A stretch of DNA of 64,000 bases from Niastella caeni (GTDB lineage Bacteria; Bacteroidota; Bacteroidia; Chitinophagales; Chitinophagaceae), in NCBI RefSeq assembly GCF_004834005.1, contig NZ_STFF01000013.1:97100-161099 (forward strand). Reading direction: 5' to 3'. A program made the position numbers and the translations under genes. The notes under the pieces are model-generated. The model saw nothing but the letters and a program-made list of their open reading frames with translations, ran no database searches and was not told where the DNA came from. Of this stretch, positions 17,412-26,002 are shown piece after piece (position 1 is the first letter of the stretch; the number at the start of each line of letters is the position of its first letter).

Positions 17412-17543
17412 CTAAACGGCTTCTTTTCTTCTGCCTGTAATGATCACTTTAGCCCCGTTTTCATTAAAAGCTTTTGCTGCGGCATATCCGATGCCGCTGT
17501 TGCCACCTGTAATCACGGCAACTTTGTCTTTTAGATTTTTCAT
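17412..17543 (-). pseudogene. N-terminal stub of a short-chain dehydrogenase
   Basis: An ATG at 17543 opens 43 codons reading MKNLKDKVAVITGGNSGIG, then YAAAKAFNENGAKVIITGRR, and stops after KEAV. This is the first beta-alpha-beta unit of an SDR Rossmann fold with the TGGNSGIG dinucleotide-binding motif and nothing after it. The rest of the enzyme is missing, so this is a truncated relic between the intact SDR gene and the araC-type gene. Confidence 0.75.
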
Positions 17544-17562
17544 CTTAGTATCTTAAGTTGAA

Positions 17563-18558
17563 TCAGATAATGTTGAATATTATACCCGTCATTTCTTCGC
17601 TTAGTTTCCATAAGCGTTTGGCGTTTGCTTCATCTAAAGCGTAACGTTTTACGCCATTTGAATTGGAAGTGTCAGAAGCCAATTCGGCAACGTCTGCATC
17701 TTCGCAATAAACACCTCCAATATTGTTTAATAAAGGGCTCGTGGCGCACCAGACCGTTGTGGCCGCACCTTGGGGTATAGTTTTTAATGATGCGGCTACT
17801 TCCGGTAATAGTTTGCCATCAGCGTCACAGAAACCCATTTTTTGAAATAGTTCCAATGATGCTTCTCTGCCCAGTTCAGTTCCGGCAATAGAACCGGGGT
17901 GCAATGAGTAAGCCCTAACATCGAAACTCCTGGCAAGAGTGTCTAACTCAAGGGTAAATAAATTGCTGGCAGTTTTTGATTGCCCGTAAGCCTGCAGGGT
18001 TTCGTATTCCCTGTGGAGAAAATTAGGATCGTCAAAATTGAAAGCTGCAAATTGGTGCCCCTGAGAAGATACATTAATTACTCTTGCACCCTCGGCTTTT
18101 TTGAGCGCAGGCCAGAGCCTGGCAGTCAATTGAAATTGTGCTAAATAATTGGTGGCCAATTGTGATTCAATGCCACGGCTGTCCTTCCGCAGCGGCACCC
18201 ACATAATGCCTGCATTATTGACGAGTAAATGAAGCGGTCTGTTCGAAGCCAAAAACTTTTCCGCAAATGCGTTAATGGAATCTGGACTCATTAAATCCAT
18301 TGTTTCCAATTCTACGTTCCTGACAGCGGACAAATTTCGCTTTGCTTTTTCGATATCTCTTGCAGGCACAATTACCGTTGCTCCTGCTGCTGCCAGGGTT
18401 TTGACAGTCTCCAAACCAATACCTGTGTTACCGCCTGTTACGATGGCGATTTTCCCTGTAAGGTCAATTCCTTTGATTACATCACTTGTAGTGGATGTGG
18501 CGTTAAATCCAGACTCTATCGAATGCTGCAACGCTCCTTCATAATTGTTTTGTTCCAT
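17563..18558 (-). CDS. SDR family NAD(P)-dependent oxidoreductase
   Basis: The 331-residue protein is a classical/extended short-chain dehydrogenase, close in layout to retinol-dehydrogenase/WWOX-like members. The cofactor motif TGGNTGIG is at 41-48, NNAG at 114-117, the catalytic Ser in INVSSQG (about 164-165), and Tyr191 with Lys195 in YGQSK. A 30-residue N-terminal extension precedes the Rossmann fold. The sequence ends with a WKLSEEMTG helix typical of these dehydrogenases. The substrate is unknown. It is preceded by a tandem 23-bp direct repeat likely bound by the neighbouring AraC regulator. An SDR stub follows after 20 bases, indicating that two SDR genes once stood in tandem here. Confidence 0.9.
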   Translation of the reverse strand: MEQNNYEGALQHSIESGFNATSTTSDVIKGIDLTGKIAIVTGGNTGIGLETVKTLAAAGATVIVPARDIEKAKRNLSAVRNVELETMDLMSPDSINAFAEKFLASNRPLHLLVNNAGIMWVPLRKDSRGIESQLATNYLAQFQLTARLWPALKKAEGARVINVSSQGHQFAAFNFDDPNFLHREYETLQAYGQSKTASNLFTLELDTLARSFDVRAYSLHPGSIAGTELGREASLELFQKMGFCDADGKLLPEVAASLKTIPQGAATTVWCATSPLLNNIGGVYCEDADVAELASDTSNSNGVKRYALDEANAKRLWKLSEEMTGIIFNII

Positions 18559-18612
18559 CTTTTTATTATTTGTTTTCGATGGAACAAAAGTCGGGAGGAA
18601 GTTTCGTAGGCA

Positions 18613-18655
18613 CTTTGTTTAAACGTCCGAATTTGCTTTGTTTAAAAGGTCGGAT
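18613..18655 (-). promoter_or_regulatory. Tandem direct repeat upstream of the SDR gene (candidate AraC operator)
   Basis: CTTTGTTTAAACGTCCGAAT at 18613-18632 recurs as CTTTGTTTAAAAGGTCGGAT at 18636-18655, a period of 23 bases (about two helical turns). It lies 55-97 bases upstream of the SDR start. AraC-family dimers typically bind direct repeats spaced by about two turns next to the -35 region. Confidence 0.5.
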
Positions 18656-18695
18656 TCTTTAGGCTGTAATGACTCAAACAAAGAAGCAACGCGCC

Positions 18696-18757
18696 GTTTG
18701 CCGATTCCTCCACGAAATTGAAAACCCGCTCTGGTAGCTCCTGTAGCGGTTTTTTTA
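18696..18757 (+). repeat. Dispersed intergenic element, partial copy E
   Basis: Only the right part remains: GTTTGCCGATTCCTCCACG, then AAATTGAAAACCCGCTC and CTCCTGTAGCGG with a seven-T run. The hairpin region is closely related to that of copy A but carries a short insertion or duplication (ctggtag). The left arm and AATTGGTTC are absent. It lies next to the SusD stop. Confidence 0.6.
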
Positions 18758-18762
18758 ATTGA

Positions 18763-20556
18763 TCACCACCCCGGATTTTGGATAATCGCTTTATCCCTGT
18801 CGAGCTCATACTGACTGATCGGCCACCAATAATAAGAAGGCTTGAACAAATGGGGTGTAGCGGTTTCCACTCTCTCGTAAAAAGCATCCCCATCTTTATT
18901 GACGTTCATGCCATGTAAGGTGCCCATCACCTGTGGCGCTATTTTCCAGCGTCTGATGTCGAACCAGCGGTGTCCTTCATATGCCAACTCTATTCGTCTT
19001 TCCGCCCAAATCATGCTACGCATATCATTTCTATCAGCCGGCAGGGGAAGTGCATCCTGTCCAATGCCATATTGCGGTATGCCCGCCCGCTCACGAACCA
19101 TATTGAGATAGCGTACAATATCGGGGTGGCCAGGTTGATACTCATTGAGCGCTTCCGCATAGTTCAGGTACATCTCACCCAAACGGAACAGGATAATGGG
19201 CCTGTCCTGTCTTTGTCCGTTTCCGCCGGAGCCTATGTTTGTTCCGGGCCCAACATTTTTTCTTATTAAATAGCCGGTTTTACTATAATCTGTTGGATGT
19301 CCATTCTTGCCATTGGGGCCTGAAAGGTAAAAGGTAATTGGCGCCGTGGACCTCATATTTCCGCCCTGCCACATACTGTTATTATAGGTTACCCCATGAT
19401 AAAACCGGGGTTCCCTGTTCATATACATGTTATAAATAATTTGTCCGTTGACGTTAGTGTAGCCGGTTTCGGAATACAGAGCAGACGCGGCAGGCAATTT
19501 TCCATCTTTCATAAAATAGGCATCAACCATCTCCTGCGTAGGGCCGATCCCGCACCAGCCGCCTGCCTGCCTGGGGGTACAATGTACATCCCATTGCGTT
19601 ACATTATTCGATTTTCGGGCAAAGATCTGCTCATCGTTCCACGATTGAAAATAAATGCCATCCAGCGACTTAATTACATTTCCCGATGGGTCCTTGTACA
19701 AGGAATAGATCCCTAAATCGATCACCGCTTTGGCTGCGTCTGCCGCCCGCTTCCATTTTTCAGGATTGTTGACAGGTGATATGAACGGCGTGCCATCGGC
19801 CGTTTTAAATGTCGACAGGTCGGTGTTTCCATTATACAAGGGGCTGGCAGCATACAATAATAAGCGCGCTTTTACAGCCAGGGCCATTCCTTTTGTGGCC
19901 CTTCCATATTCTGCATCGCTTTGCTGACCATTTCTTTCCGGGTACAACGGAAGCGTTGCTGCGGCCTTGTCTAATTCGCCTGCAACATAGTCAACACAAT
20001 CATCATACGAACTCCGTGGTATTTGCATTGCACCGGCAACAGCGTCCGGAGGAATGGTTTCTTCCCCCATTAAAACAACCGGCCCGTATTGACGCATTAA
20101 ACAGAAATAATAATAAGCCCTTAAAAATCTGGCTTCGGCTTTATATTGATCGATCAGCGGCTGTCCGTTCAACTGGAGGATCTCCTCATTTTCATCGATG
20201 TGGTTTATAAAGTAAGAGGCAGACCGGATGGCCTGGTAATACGAACCCCATCGCTCGAAGGGAATATTGGAAGGATTCAGATTGCCGATATTCACGGGGT
20301 AATTGGGCGACCCTGACCAGGTAAGATCGGCTTCATCACTTGTGCCAACCCAGGGAAAATCATGAATGGCCTCCCATTCATCAGGCACATAGCTGTATAT
20401 ATTGGCCAGGAATTGTTCGGATGTCGCTTTTTTACGGAACACTTCTTCAATAGTGATCCTGTCATTGGGCACCTGGTCGAGGTATTTTTTACAGGCGATA
20501 AAAAAACATGTACAGCTTAAAAGAACCAGGCCTTTATATTTGAATAGTTGTACCAT
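18763..20556 (-). CDS. SusD/RagB family nutrient-binding lipoprotein (PUL 1)
   Basis: The 597-residue lipoprotein has its lipobox Cys at residue 22 (CFFIACKK), then YLDQVPNDRITIEEVF, the canonical SusD opening. TPR-type helices follow (RAEARFLRAYYYFCLMRQYGPVVL), and the C-terminal part has RLGEMYLNYAEALNE and RMIWAERRIELAYEGHRWFDIRRWK-type motifs. SusD proteins cap the SusC transporter at the cell surface and bind glycan. It lies 31 bases downstream of the STN-type SusC gene, so the pair is co-transcribed. SusD type alone does not reveal the glycan. Confidence 0.96.
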   Translation of the reverse strand: MVQLFKYKGLVLLSCTCFFIACKKYLDQVPNDRITIEEVFRKKATSEQFLANIYSYVPDEWEAIHDFPWVGTSDEADLTWSGSPNYPVNIGNLNPSNIPFERWGSYYQAIRSASYFINHIDENEEILQLNGQPLIDQYKAEARFLRAYYYFCLMRQYGPVVLMGEETIPPDAVAGAMQIPRSSYDDCVDYVAGELDKAAATLPLYPERNGQQSDAEYGRATKGMALAVKARLLLYAASPLYNGNTDLSTFKTADGTPFISPVNNPEKWKRAADAAKAVIDLGIYSLYKDPSGNVIKSLDGIYFQSWNDEQIFARKSNNVTQWDVHCTPRQAGGWCGIGPTQEMVDAYFMKDGKLPAASALYSETGYTNVNGQIIYNMYMNREPRFYHGVTYNNSMWQGGNMRSTAPITFYLSGPNGKNGHPTDYSKTGYLIRKNVGPGTNIGSGGNGQRQDRPIILFRLGEMYLNYAEALNEYQPGHPDIVRYLNMVRERAGIPQYGIGQDALPLPADRNDMRSMIWAERRIELAYEGHRWFDIRRWKIAPQVMGTLHGMNVNKDGDAFYERVETATPHLFKPSYYWWPISQYELDRDKAIIQNPGW

Positions 20557-20587
20557 TATAGTTACTATTTATTGGGATATAAGCTTT

Positions 20588-23500
20588 TTAGAATGTGCAC
20601 CTGAAACCAAAGTTGTAAGTCTTTAAAAGTGGATACTGTGATCCCCTTCCATCTCCCAACTCTACGTCCCAAAGCTTAAAGCCGCTGAACGTACATAAAT
20701 TGTAGCCGATAAAATAGATGTTCAGATGAGAGGCGCCAATACGCTTCAGCCATTTTTTATTATGCAGATCATAATTTAATTCAGCGGTCTGCAATCGCAG
20801 AAAGGCGCCGTTCTTAACCCACCACGAACTGGGTTCAAAGTTCATATTATCATTGCCATAGGTAACACGGGGATACAACGGATGAGGGTTGGGGTTATCG
20901 GGCGCCCAACGATCGCTGATCTGGGCTAACAAATTACCACGCTCCCCACCATACGAAAAAGGCCGGAAACCGTCGCCACTCAGAGATATATCAACAGCGC
21001 TTATTCCTTTGAACCAGGCGCCTATTGACCAGTTTTTCCAACTAATGGTAGGTCCAAAACCATATACTATTTCCGGTATGCTGCCGTATCCGATCGGCCC
21101 CTGGTCATACGCATCGATCTTTCCGTCTTCGTTCAGGTCTGCATATTTGATATCGCCGGGTAAATTGGTACCTACCTGGGTTGGGCTCTTTGCCACTTCC
21201 TCTTTCGACTGGAACAATCCCAGTGCCGTATACCCGAATCGCTGGCCCAGTTTACGCCCAATGCGCTGTTGCCAGGGATAAGGCCACAGGGCATTGGCAT
21301 AGTCAATTACTTTTGACCGGTTCCAGGTAAAATTGCTTTTGAACCCAACTGTAACATTCTTGCCCATCCGTTTATTCATTTCAAGAGTGGCATCTACTCC
21401 TTTATTGTTCACAGCGCCTAAATTGGCGTATGGCAAATTGGTAATACCTATAATGGTAGGTACATCTCCGCGCTGACGAAATATGCCTGTTCTTTTTTCC
21501 CTGAATAGGTCAACTGTCAAAGACACATCATTTTGCCAGGTTTTAATTTCAACACCCAGGTTGTACTTCGCGGCTTTTTCCCAGGTGACAGTGACTGCAT
21601 AATCACCGAAATTCAATCCGCCAATATCGTTGTTGACATTATTGCGCCCATAACTATAGCCGTTCTGCCCGTTGATCGTAGAGATATAAGCAAACCTGCG
21701 TCCGCCGATGTTGCTGTTGCCCACTTCCCCGTAAGAGAACCGGAGTTTAAAAAATGAAAGCGCGTTTTTAAGCGGCGAGAAGAATTTTTCTTCCGATGCT
21801 ACCCAGCCTGCTCCGAACGAAGGGAAAAATCCAAACTGATGATCTGGCGCGAATGTCTCCGAACCATTGTACCCAAAGTTTGCTTCGGCGAGGTATTTAT
21901 TATCGTAGGCATACGTCATTCTTCCGGCTAACCCTATATAACGGAAGGGAATGGAGTTGATAAAGTCCCCGGCAAACGCTTCCACTCTGTCTGACTGGTT
22001 GTACAGCAGCATGCCCGTTACTTCATGGTTTCCGAATATGCGGTTATAATTGACGACAGCTTCTGTATAGAACTGCCTGTTTCCCCCATTCGATCTGTTG
22101 TACCCTAAGTAATTCGTACCAATGCGGGTTTTATCGAGCAGGAGGCGGCCAGTATTATCTCTACCGGTAGCCAGATAACCGTCAACCGATTTTGTTCTTT
22201 GTATATTATGCTGGTTATAATTATCGAAAGAGAACATGGCGGCGAGCGAAAGGCCGTTCAATAAAAAGTTTAAATTTTGGGTGACACGGATATTACTCCA
22301 CAGTTGGGTCCTGAACTCTGTTGCGTAGCCCGACTGCGTTAACAATGTATAGGGATTATAAATATCGCCTGTACGTAATTGAGAAAAGGCGCCATTCGAA
22401 TATTTAACCGGGATCGATATGGGCGGTAACACATAGGCGGCATTGAATATGGAACCCGTTGCGTTACCGGGATAGTTACCATTACTGATCCAGCCCGATG
22501 CGCCAAAATCAACTTTCATCGTTTTCGTTACATGCAAAGTAAGATTAGCCGTGAAATTGTATCTTTTGAATTTCATGGATGAATTATAATCGGCCAGCTC
22601 ATCTGTTTTGAACATCCCTGTTTCATTATAGTAACCGACTGATAAATAATATTGTGCTTTTTCAGAACCGCCTGATGCATTCACCCTGGCCCGCTGGTTA
22701 TGGCCGAACCTGTTAAAGATCACATCGAACCAATTCACATTCGGATACAGGTCGGGGTCGGTCTGGTTGGCTGTTTTGGCTATCCGTTCCAGGGAATAAC
22801 GCAATGTAGGGTCGTTGGGATTGCTGTTTTTATACGCTTCGTTCGATACCTCCAAATACGTTACCCCGTCGGCAAATTGAGGAAGCCGGGTAAATTCCGT
22901 AATACCCTGGTCATATTGTATATTGATTGACCCTTTCCCGTTTTTTCCTTTTTTAGTCTGGATCAGGATTACGCCATTGGCGCCCCGTACGCCATACATG
23001 GCAGTGGCGGAAGCATCTTTCAGTATCGTAAAGCTGGCAATGTCTTCAGCATCTACGTTGTTGAACGATCTGTCTACACCATCGACCAATACCAGCGGGG
23101 CACTGCTGGTAAATGTAGATATGCCTCTGATGTAGATCTCGGCATTGTCATAACCAGGTTCTCCACTTCGCTGAACCCCGATAATTCCCGCTACGCGGCC
23201 GGCAATGCTGTTTGTAAGATTGGCAACAGGTTGCTTTAGTTCTTCTGCTTTGATCGAACTTTGGGCGCCAATGGAAGTGATCTTTTTCTGTGTACCATAA
23301 CTTACTACAATAACTTCATTTAATTTACTGTCGGTTTTGGAAAGCCTGATCGAAAGATTGGTATTGGCGCCAACGACCACCCGCTCGGTCTTATAACCGA
23401 TATAGGAGAATAAAAGTGCCGTACCGGCATCAGGCACATCAATTTGAAAAGCGCCATTTGCGTCGGTCATGATCCCGGTGGTTGCATTGCCTTCAATCGT

Positions 23501-23965
23501 AATGGAAACGCCCTGCATAGCCTGGTTCGTAACACTGTCAGCAACAGTGCCTGTAACGTGTATTAAACTTATAGCAGGTGGGGGTGATAGTTCCCGGTCA
23601 CTGTTTTCCTTGGGTACTATGAGCACCGTTTTATTGACGATCCGGTATGTTACAAACTGGTCTTTGAAACAGGAATCCAGTATTTCGGGCAGGGCTTTGT
23701 TCCTTAAGTGAACCGTAACCGGCCTGAAATACTTTACTGCGGTGTTTTTATAAAGAAAATCTACCCCGGTTTGTCTTCTGAGCGATTCTACTATGGTGGT
23801 TAACGGTGCTTTTTTCACGTTTAACGACAGGTCGTTCTGGCAATTGCTTTCAACGGGTATAAACAAAACGTACAGTATTATACAACAGGGAAGCAGTTGG
23901 GTAAGTGTATAAGGTTTTATTTGCATATGGCCGTTAGTTTGGTTGAGCGAATACAATTCGGGCAT
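20588..23965 (-). CDS. SusC/RagA TonB-linked outer-membrane protein with STN domain (PUL 1)
   Basis: The 1125-residue transporter has an N-terminal STN (secretin/TonB short) signalling domain at about residues 45-125 (LSLNVKKAPLTTIVESLRRQ, then RRQTGVDFLYKN). A carboxypeptidase-regulatory-like domain follows (about 135-215). Then come the SusC plug signature (ILKDASATAMYGVRGANGVI) and the beta-barrel. STN domains contact FecR, matching the FecR gene upstream. The stop of FecR (TAA) overlaps the first ATG of this gene (TAATG), implying translational coupling. The ATG at 23926 (MQIKPYTLTQLL) would give a more standard signal peptide, so the exact start is uncertain. It transports an oligosaccharide with the SusD partner. 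Confidence 0.95.
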   Translation of the reverse strand: MPELYSLNQTNGHMQIKPYTLTQLLPCCIILYVLFIPVESNCQNDLSLNVKKAPLTTIVESLRRQTGVDFLYKNTAVKYFRPVTVHLRNKALPEILDSCFKDQFVTYRIVNKTVLIVPKENSDRELSPPPAISLIHVTGTVADSVTNQAMQGVSITIEGNATTGIMTDANGAFQIDVPDAGTALLFSYIGYKTERVVVGANTNLSIRLSKTDSKLNEVIVVSYGTQKKITSIGAQSSIKAEELKQPVANLTNSIAGRVAGIIGVQRSGEPGYDNAEIYIRGISTFTSSAPLVLVDGVDRSFNNVDAEDIASFTILKDASATAMYGVRGANGVILIQTKKGKNGKGSINIQYDQGITEFTRLPQFADGVTYLEVSNEAYKNSNPNDPTLRYSLERIAKTANQTDPDLYPNVNWFDVIFNRFGHNQRARVNASGGSEKAQYYLSVGYYNETGMFKTDELADYNSSMKFKRYNFTANLTLHVTKTMKVDFGASGWISNGNYPGNATGSIFNAAYVLPPISIPVKYSNGAFSQLRTGDIYNPYTLLTQSGYATEFRTQLWSNIRVTQNLNFLLNGLSLAAMFSFDNYNQHNIQRTKSVDGYLATGRDNTGRLLLDKTRIGTNYLGYNRSNGGNRQFYTEAVVNYNRIFGNHEVTGMLLYNQSDRVEAFAGDFINSIPFRYIGLAGRMTYAYDNKYLAEANFGYNGSETFAPDHQFGFFPSFGAGWVASEEKFFSPLKNALSFFKLRFSYGEVGNSNIGGRRFAYISTINGQNGYSYGRNNVNNDIGGLNFGDYAVTVTWEKAAKYNLGVEIKTWQNDVSLTVDLFREKRTGIFRQRGDVPTIIGITNLPYANLGAVNNKGVDATLEMNKRMGKNVTVGFKSNFTWNRSKVIDYANALWPYPWQQRIGRKLGQRFGYTALGLFQSKEEVAKSPTQVGTNLPGDIKYADLNEDGKIDAYDQGPIGYGSIPEIVYGFGPTISWKNWSIGAWFKGISAVDISLSGDGFRPFSYGGERGNLLAQISDRWAPDNPNPHPLYPRVTYGNDNMNFEPSSWWVKNGAFLRLQTAELNYDLHNKKWLKRIGASHLNIYFIGYNLCTFSGFKLWDVELGDGRGSQYPLLKTYNFGFRCTF

Positions 23966-25113
23966 TAATTGGTTACTATAATTGTTCTGTTTGTGATTCT
24001 GAAATGTACTTTTCCGATCGACTGAAGATTTTGCAGGATCTCTGAAATAGGTTTATCCCTTGAGAAAGAACCGCCAAAGGTTTCATTTTGGTCAACATTT
24101 TCATAAATAACATCAACATTGTACCAACGGCTTATTACTTTCATAATGCTTTTGATGTCCATATCATCAAACAAAAAATAGCCATTCTTCCAGGAGATGG
24201 CCTGGTTAATATCTGGTGAATGGTCAATGGTGAATGGTGAATTAGCTTTTACCACAGCCTGTTCGCCGGGCTTTAATATTGACCATTGGCCAGTGACCAG
24301 TGACGACAACTTCACCGAGCCTTCTAACAGCGTTGTACGCATGCTTTCTTCATTTTCATAAGCGTTTACGTTAAAGTGCGTTCCCAGCACCTGTATTTCC
24401 TGGTTGCCGGAAATGACGGTAAAGGGATGTTGCTTATTGGGCGCCACTTCAAAATAGGCTTCACCGGATAGTTGTACACGGCGCTCAGTTGCTGAAAACC
24501 TTATGGGGTAGGTGAGTTTAGTAGCAGCATTTAACCAAATAGCTGTGCCGTCGGGTAACTTAACCTGGTATTGGCCGCCCCGGGGCGTTTCAATGCTGTT
24601 GAAGGCTGTTTTGCCTTCGGCTTCCTGCCGGTTAGAAATGGCGTAAACAAGCTGGCCCTGGTCATTTTTAGATACAGCTACACCATTTTGATTGTAGATG
24701 ATACCGGTCTTTTGCGCATCAAGGATTATTTTTTGCCCGTTGGCCAGCGTTAACACCGCTTGCTCTCTTCCTGGTACGATCGGTGCGGTTACTGTTTGGG
24801 GTAGTGATTGTTTTTTTAGCAGGTCGTTTAGCACAATGCTACATGTTATGAGCAATAGCAGGCTGGCCGCAATAGCCGTTAAACGAACTAATTTTCGTAC
24901 ACGGGTTTGATGTGTTTTTACATGGTGTTTGAAGTTATTATATAATTGATCAATCAGGGCCTGGCTATTGCCGGTTGTTTTTATCCAATCCTTCAACCCT
25001 TGTGTGCCGTAATCAACCTGGTTATACCAGTTGTCCAGTTCCTGTTGTTCTTTTTCACCGGCCAGTCCTTTACAGTATTGATCAATAAGATAGATAAGTC
25101 TTTTCTTTTTCAT
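23965..25113 (-). CDS. FecR domain anti-sigma factor (PUL 1)
   Basis: The ATG at 25113 (MKKKRLIYLID) gives 382 residues. A short cytoplasmic sigma-binding part (about 1-70) is followed by one membrane helix (TAIAASLLLLITCSIVL). The periplasmic FecR domain has TPRGGQYQVKLPDGTAIWLN, LSGEAYFEVAPNKQHPFTV and VLGTHFNVNAYE. A C-terminal STN-like tail (FGGSFSRDKPISEILQNLQ) follows. It should hold the ECF sigma factor encoded divergently at 25247 until the SusC STN domain signals substrate. Within the FecR fold a CCATTGACC-type mini-repeat adds residues (see 24217). Its stop overlaps the SusC start. Confidence 0.95.
   Translation of the reverse strand: MKKKRLIYLIDQYCKGLAGEKEQQELDNWYNQVDYGTQGLKDWIKTTGNSQALIDQLYNNFKHHVKTHQTRVRKLVRLTAIAASLLLLITCSIVLNDLLKKQSLPQTVTAPIVPGREQAVLTLANGQKIILDAQKTGIIYNQNGVAVSKNDQGQLVYAISNRQEAEGKTAFNSIETPRGGQYQVKLPDGTAIWLNAATKLTYPIRFSATERRVQLSGEAYFEVAPNKQHPFTVISGNQEIQVLGTHFNVNAYENEESMRTTLLEGSVKLSSLVTGQWSILKPGEQAVVKANSPFTIDHSPDINQAISWKNGYFLFDDMDIKSIMKVISRWYNVDVIYENVDQNETFGGSFSRDKPISEILQNLQSIGKVHFRITNRTIIVTN
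24217..24307 (-). repeat. In-frame CCATTGACC-type mini-repeats within the FecR gene
   Basis: Two patches of a short CACCATT/CACTGGTC repeating pattern occur on the minus strand within the FecR reading frame: TCACTGGTCACTGGCCAATG at the 5' side, and TTCACCATTCACCATTGACC about 50 bases later. They encode VTGQWSI and ANSPFTIDHSP. Relative to the FecR family these read as insertions at loops on either side of the conserved LKPGEQAVV strand. Confidence 0.45.
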
Positions 25114-25117
25114 ATGC

Positions 25118-25140
25118 AATCGTTACTATATTGAACGATT
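25118..25140. promoter_or_regulatory. Inverted repeat upstream of the FecR gene
   Basis: AATCGTT at 25118-25124 and AACGATT at 25134-25140 are a perfect 7-base inverted repeat around nine bases. It lies five bases upstream of the FecR start, within the FecR/ECF-sigma divergent region. It could be an operator or a 5'-leader hairpin. Confidence 0.35.
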
Positions 25141-25246
25141 ACCAAAGTGCTAACCGTTATCGAAAACCTAAATTTTTTTAAAATAAAAAAGGATTTGTTA
25201 TTATTATAAGTCAAAGCAATATATCATCATTCAATAAACCTGCATT

Positions 25247-25828
25247 GTGGCAATAAGCGATTTAGAACTGCTTATACTTTGGCAACAGGGTAATGACAGC
25301 GCATTTGAGGCCATCTATAAAAAATATGCCCTGTTGTTGCTTTCCCAGGCCATGCGCAAAACAAATGACCGTGTAATTGCGGAAGAGATGGTTCATAACA
25401 CATTTATTACGCTATACAAACAAAGGAAGGATGCCGCGAGATTGCATTCGGTAGGGGCTTACCTTTGTACGATCCTGAAAAACAAGATCCTCGATTATTA
25501 TAAACACGCATCAGTTGTAAAAAAATATGAAGATTTTTTAGCAACCCGTTCGGCCAAAGAAGATCCTTCTATTGAAACGTTACTGGAAGTTAAAGAATTG
25601 GAAAAATTGTTGATGGATCATATTGAAAAGCTGCCGCCACAATGTAAAAAGATATTCAAATTGAGCAGGCTGGAATATCTGAGCAATAAAGAAATTGCCG
25701 CCAGGTTACAGATCTCCGAAAATACCGTAGAACAACAAATGCGTAAAGCTTTAAAAATACTCCGTTCAACGCTGCTCAAATATGACAAGGAATTTTTTAT
25801 GCTGGCAGTTTTTCATCTGCTACAATGA
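25247..25828 (+). CDS. ECF RNA polymerase sigma factor (sigma-70 family, PUL 1)
   Basis: The GTG at 25247 starts a 193-residue ECF factor of the Bacteroidota sigma-70/FecR class. Region 2 covers about residues 10-85 (FEAIYKKYALLLLSQAMR, AEEMVHNTFITLYKQR, LCTILKNKILDYYK). Region 4 covers about 128-180 (KLPPQCKKIFKLSRLEYLSN, then EIAARLQISENTVEQQMRKA). The C-terminal hydrophobic tail (FFMLAVFHLLQ) is frequent in this group. It is transcribed divergently from FecR-SusC-SusD and should activate them, and possibly the plus-strand genes that follow. The intergenic 25829-26002 stretch shows no further gene. Confidence 0.95.
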   Translation: MAISDLELLILWQQGNDSAFEAIYKKYALLLLSQAMRKTNDRVIAEEMVHNTFITLYKQRKDAARLHSVGAYLCTILKNKILDYYKHASVVKKYEDFLATRSAKEDPSIETLLEVKELEKLLMDHIEKLPPQCKKIFKLSRLEYLSNKEIAARLQISENTVEQQMRKALKILRSTLLKYDKEFFMLAVFHLLQ

Positions 25829-26002
25829 AGCCCATTTTTGCTAAACACGTATTTTCGTCATTGCATCAAAGAACTTTTGAGCTTTCATTTACCCCTATAA
25901 AAATTATTGGCAACCATTGCCCATAAAAGGAGTGGCTCCTATACTGCAAACGGATATACGTTAGAGCAAAGTCCGAATTGGTAACAATCATAAATAAATC
26001 GT

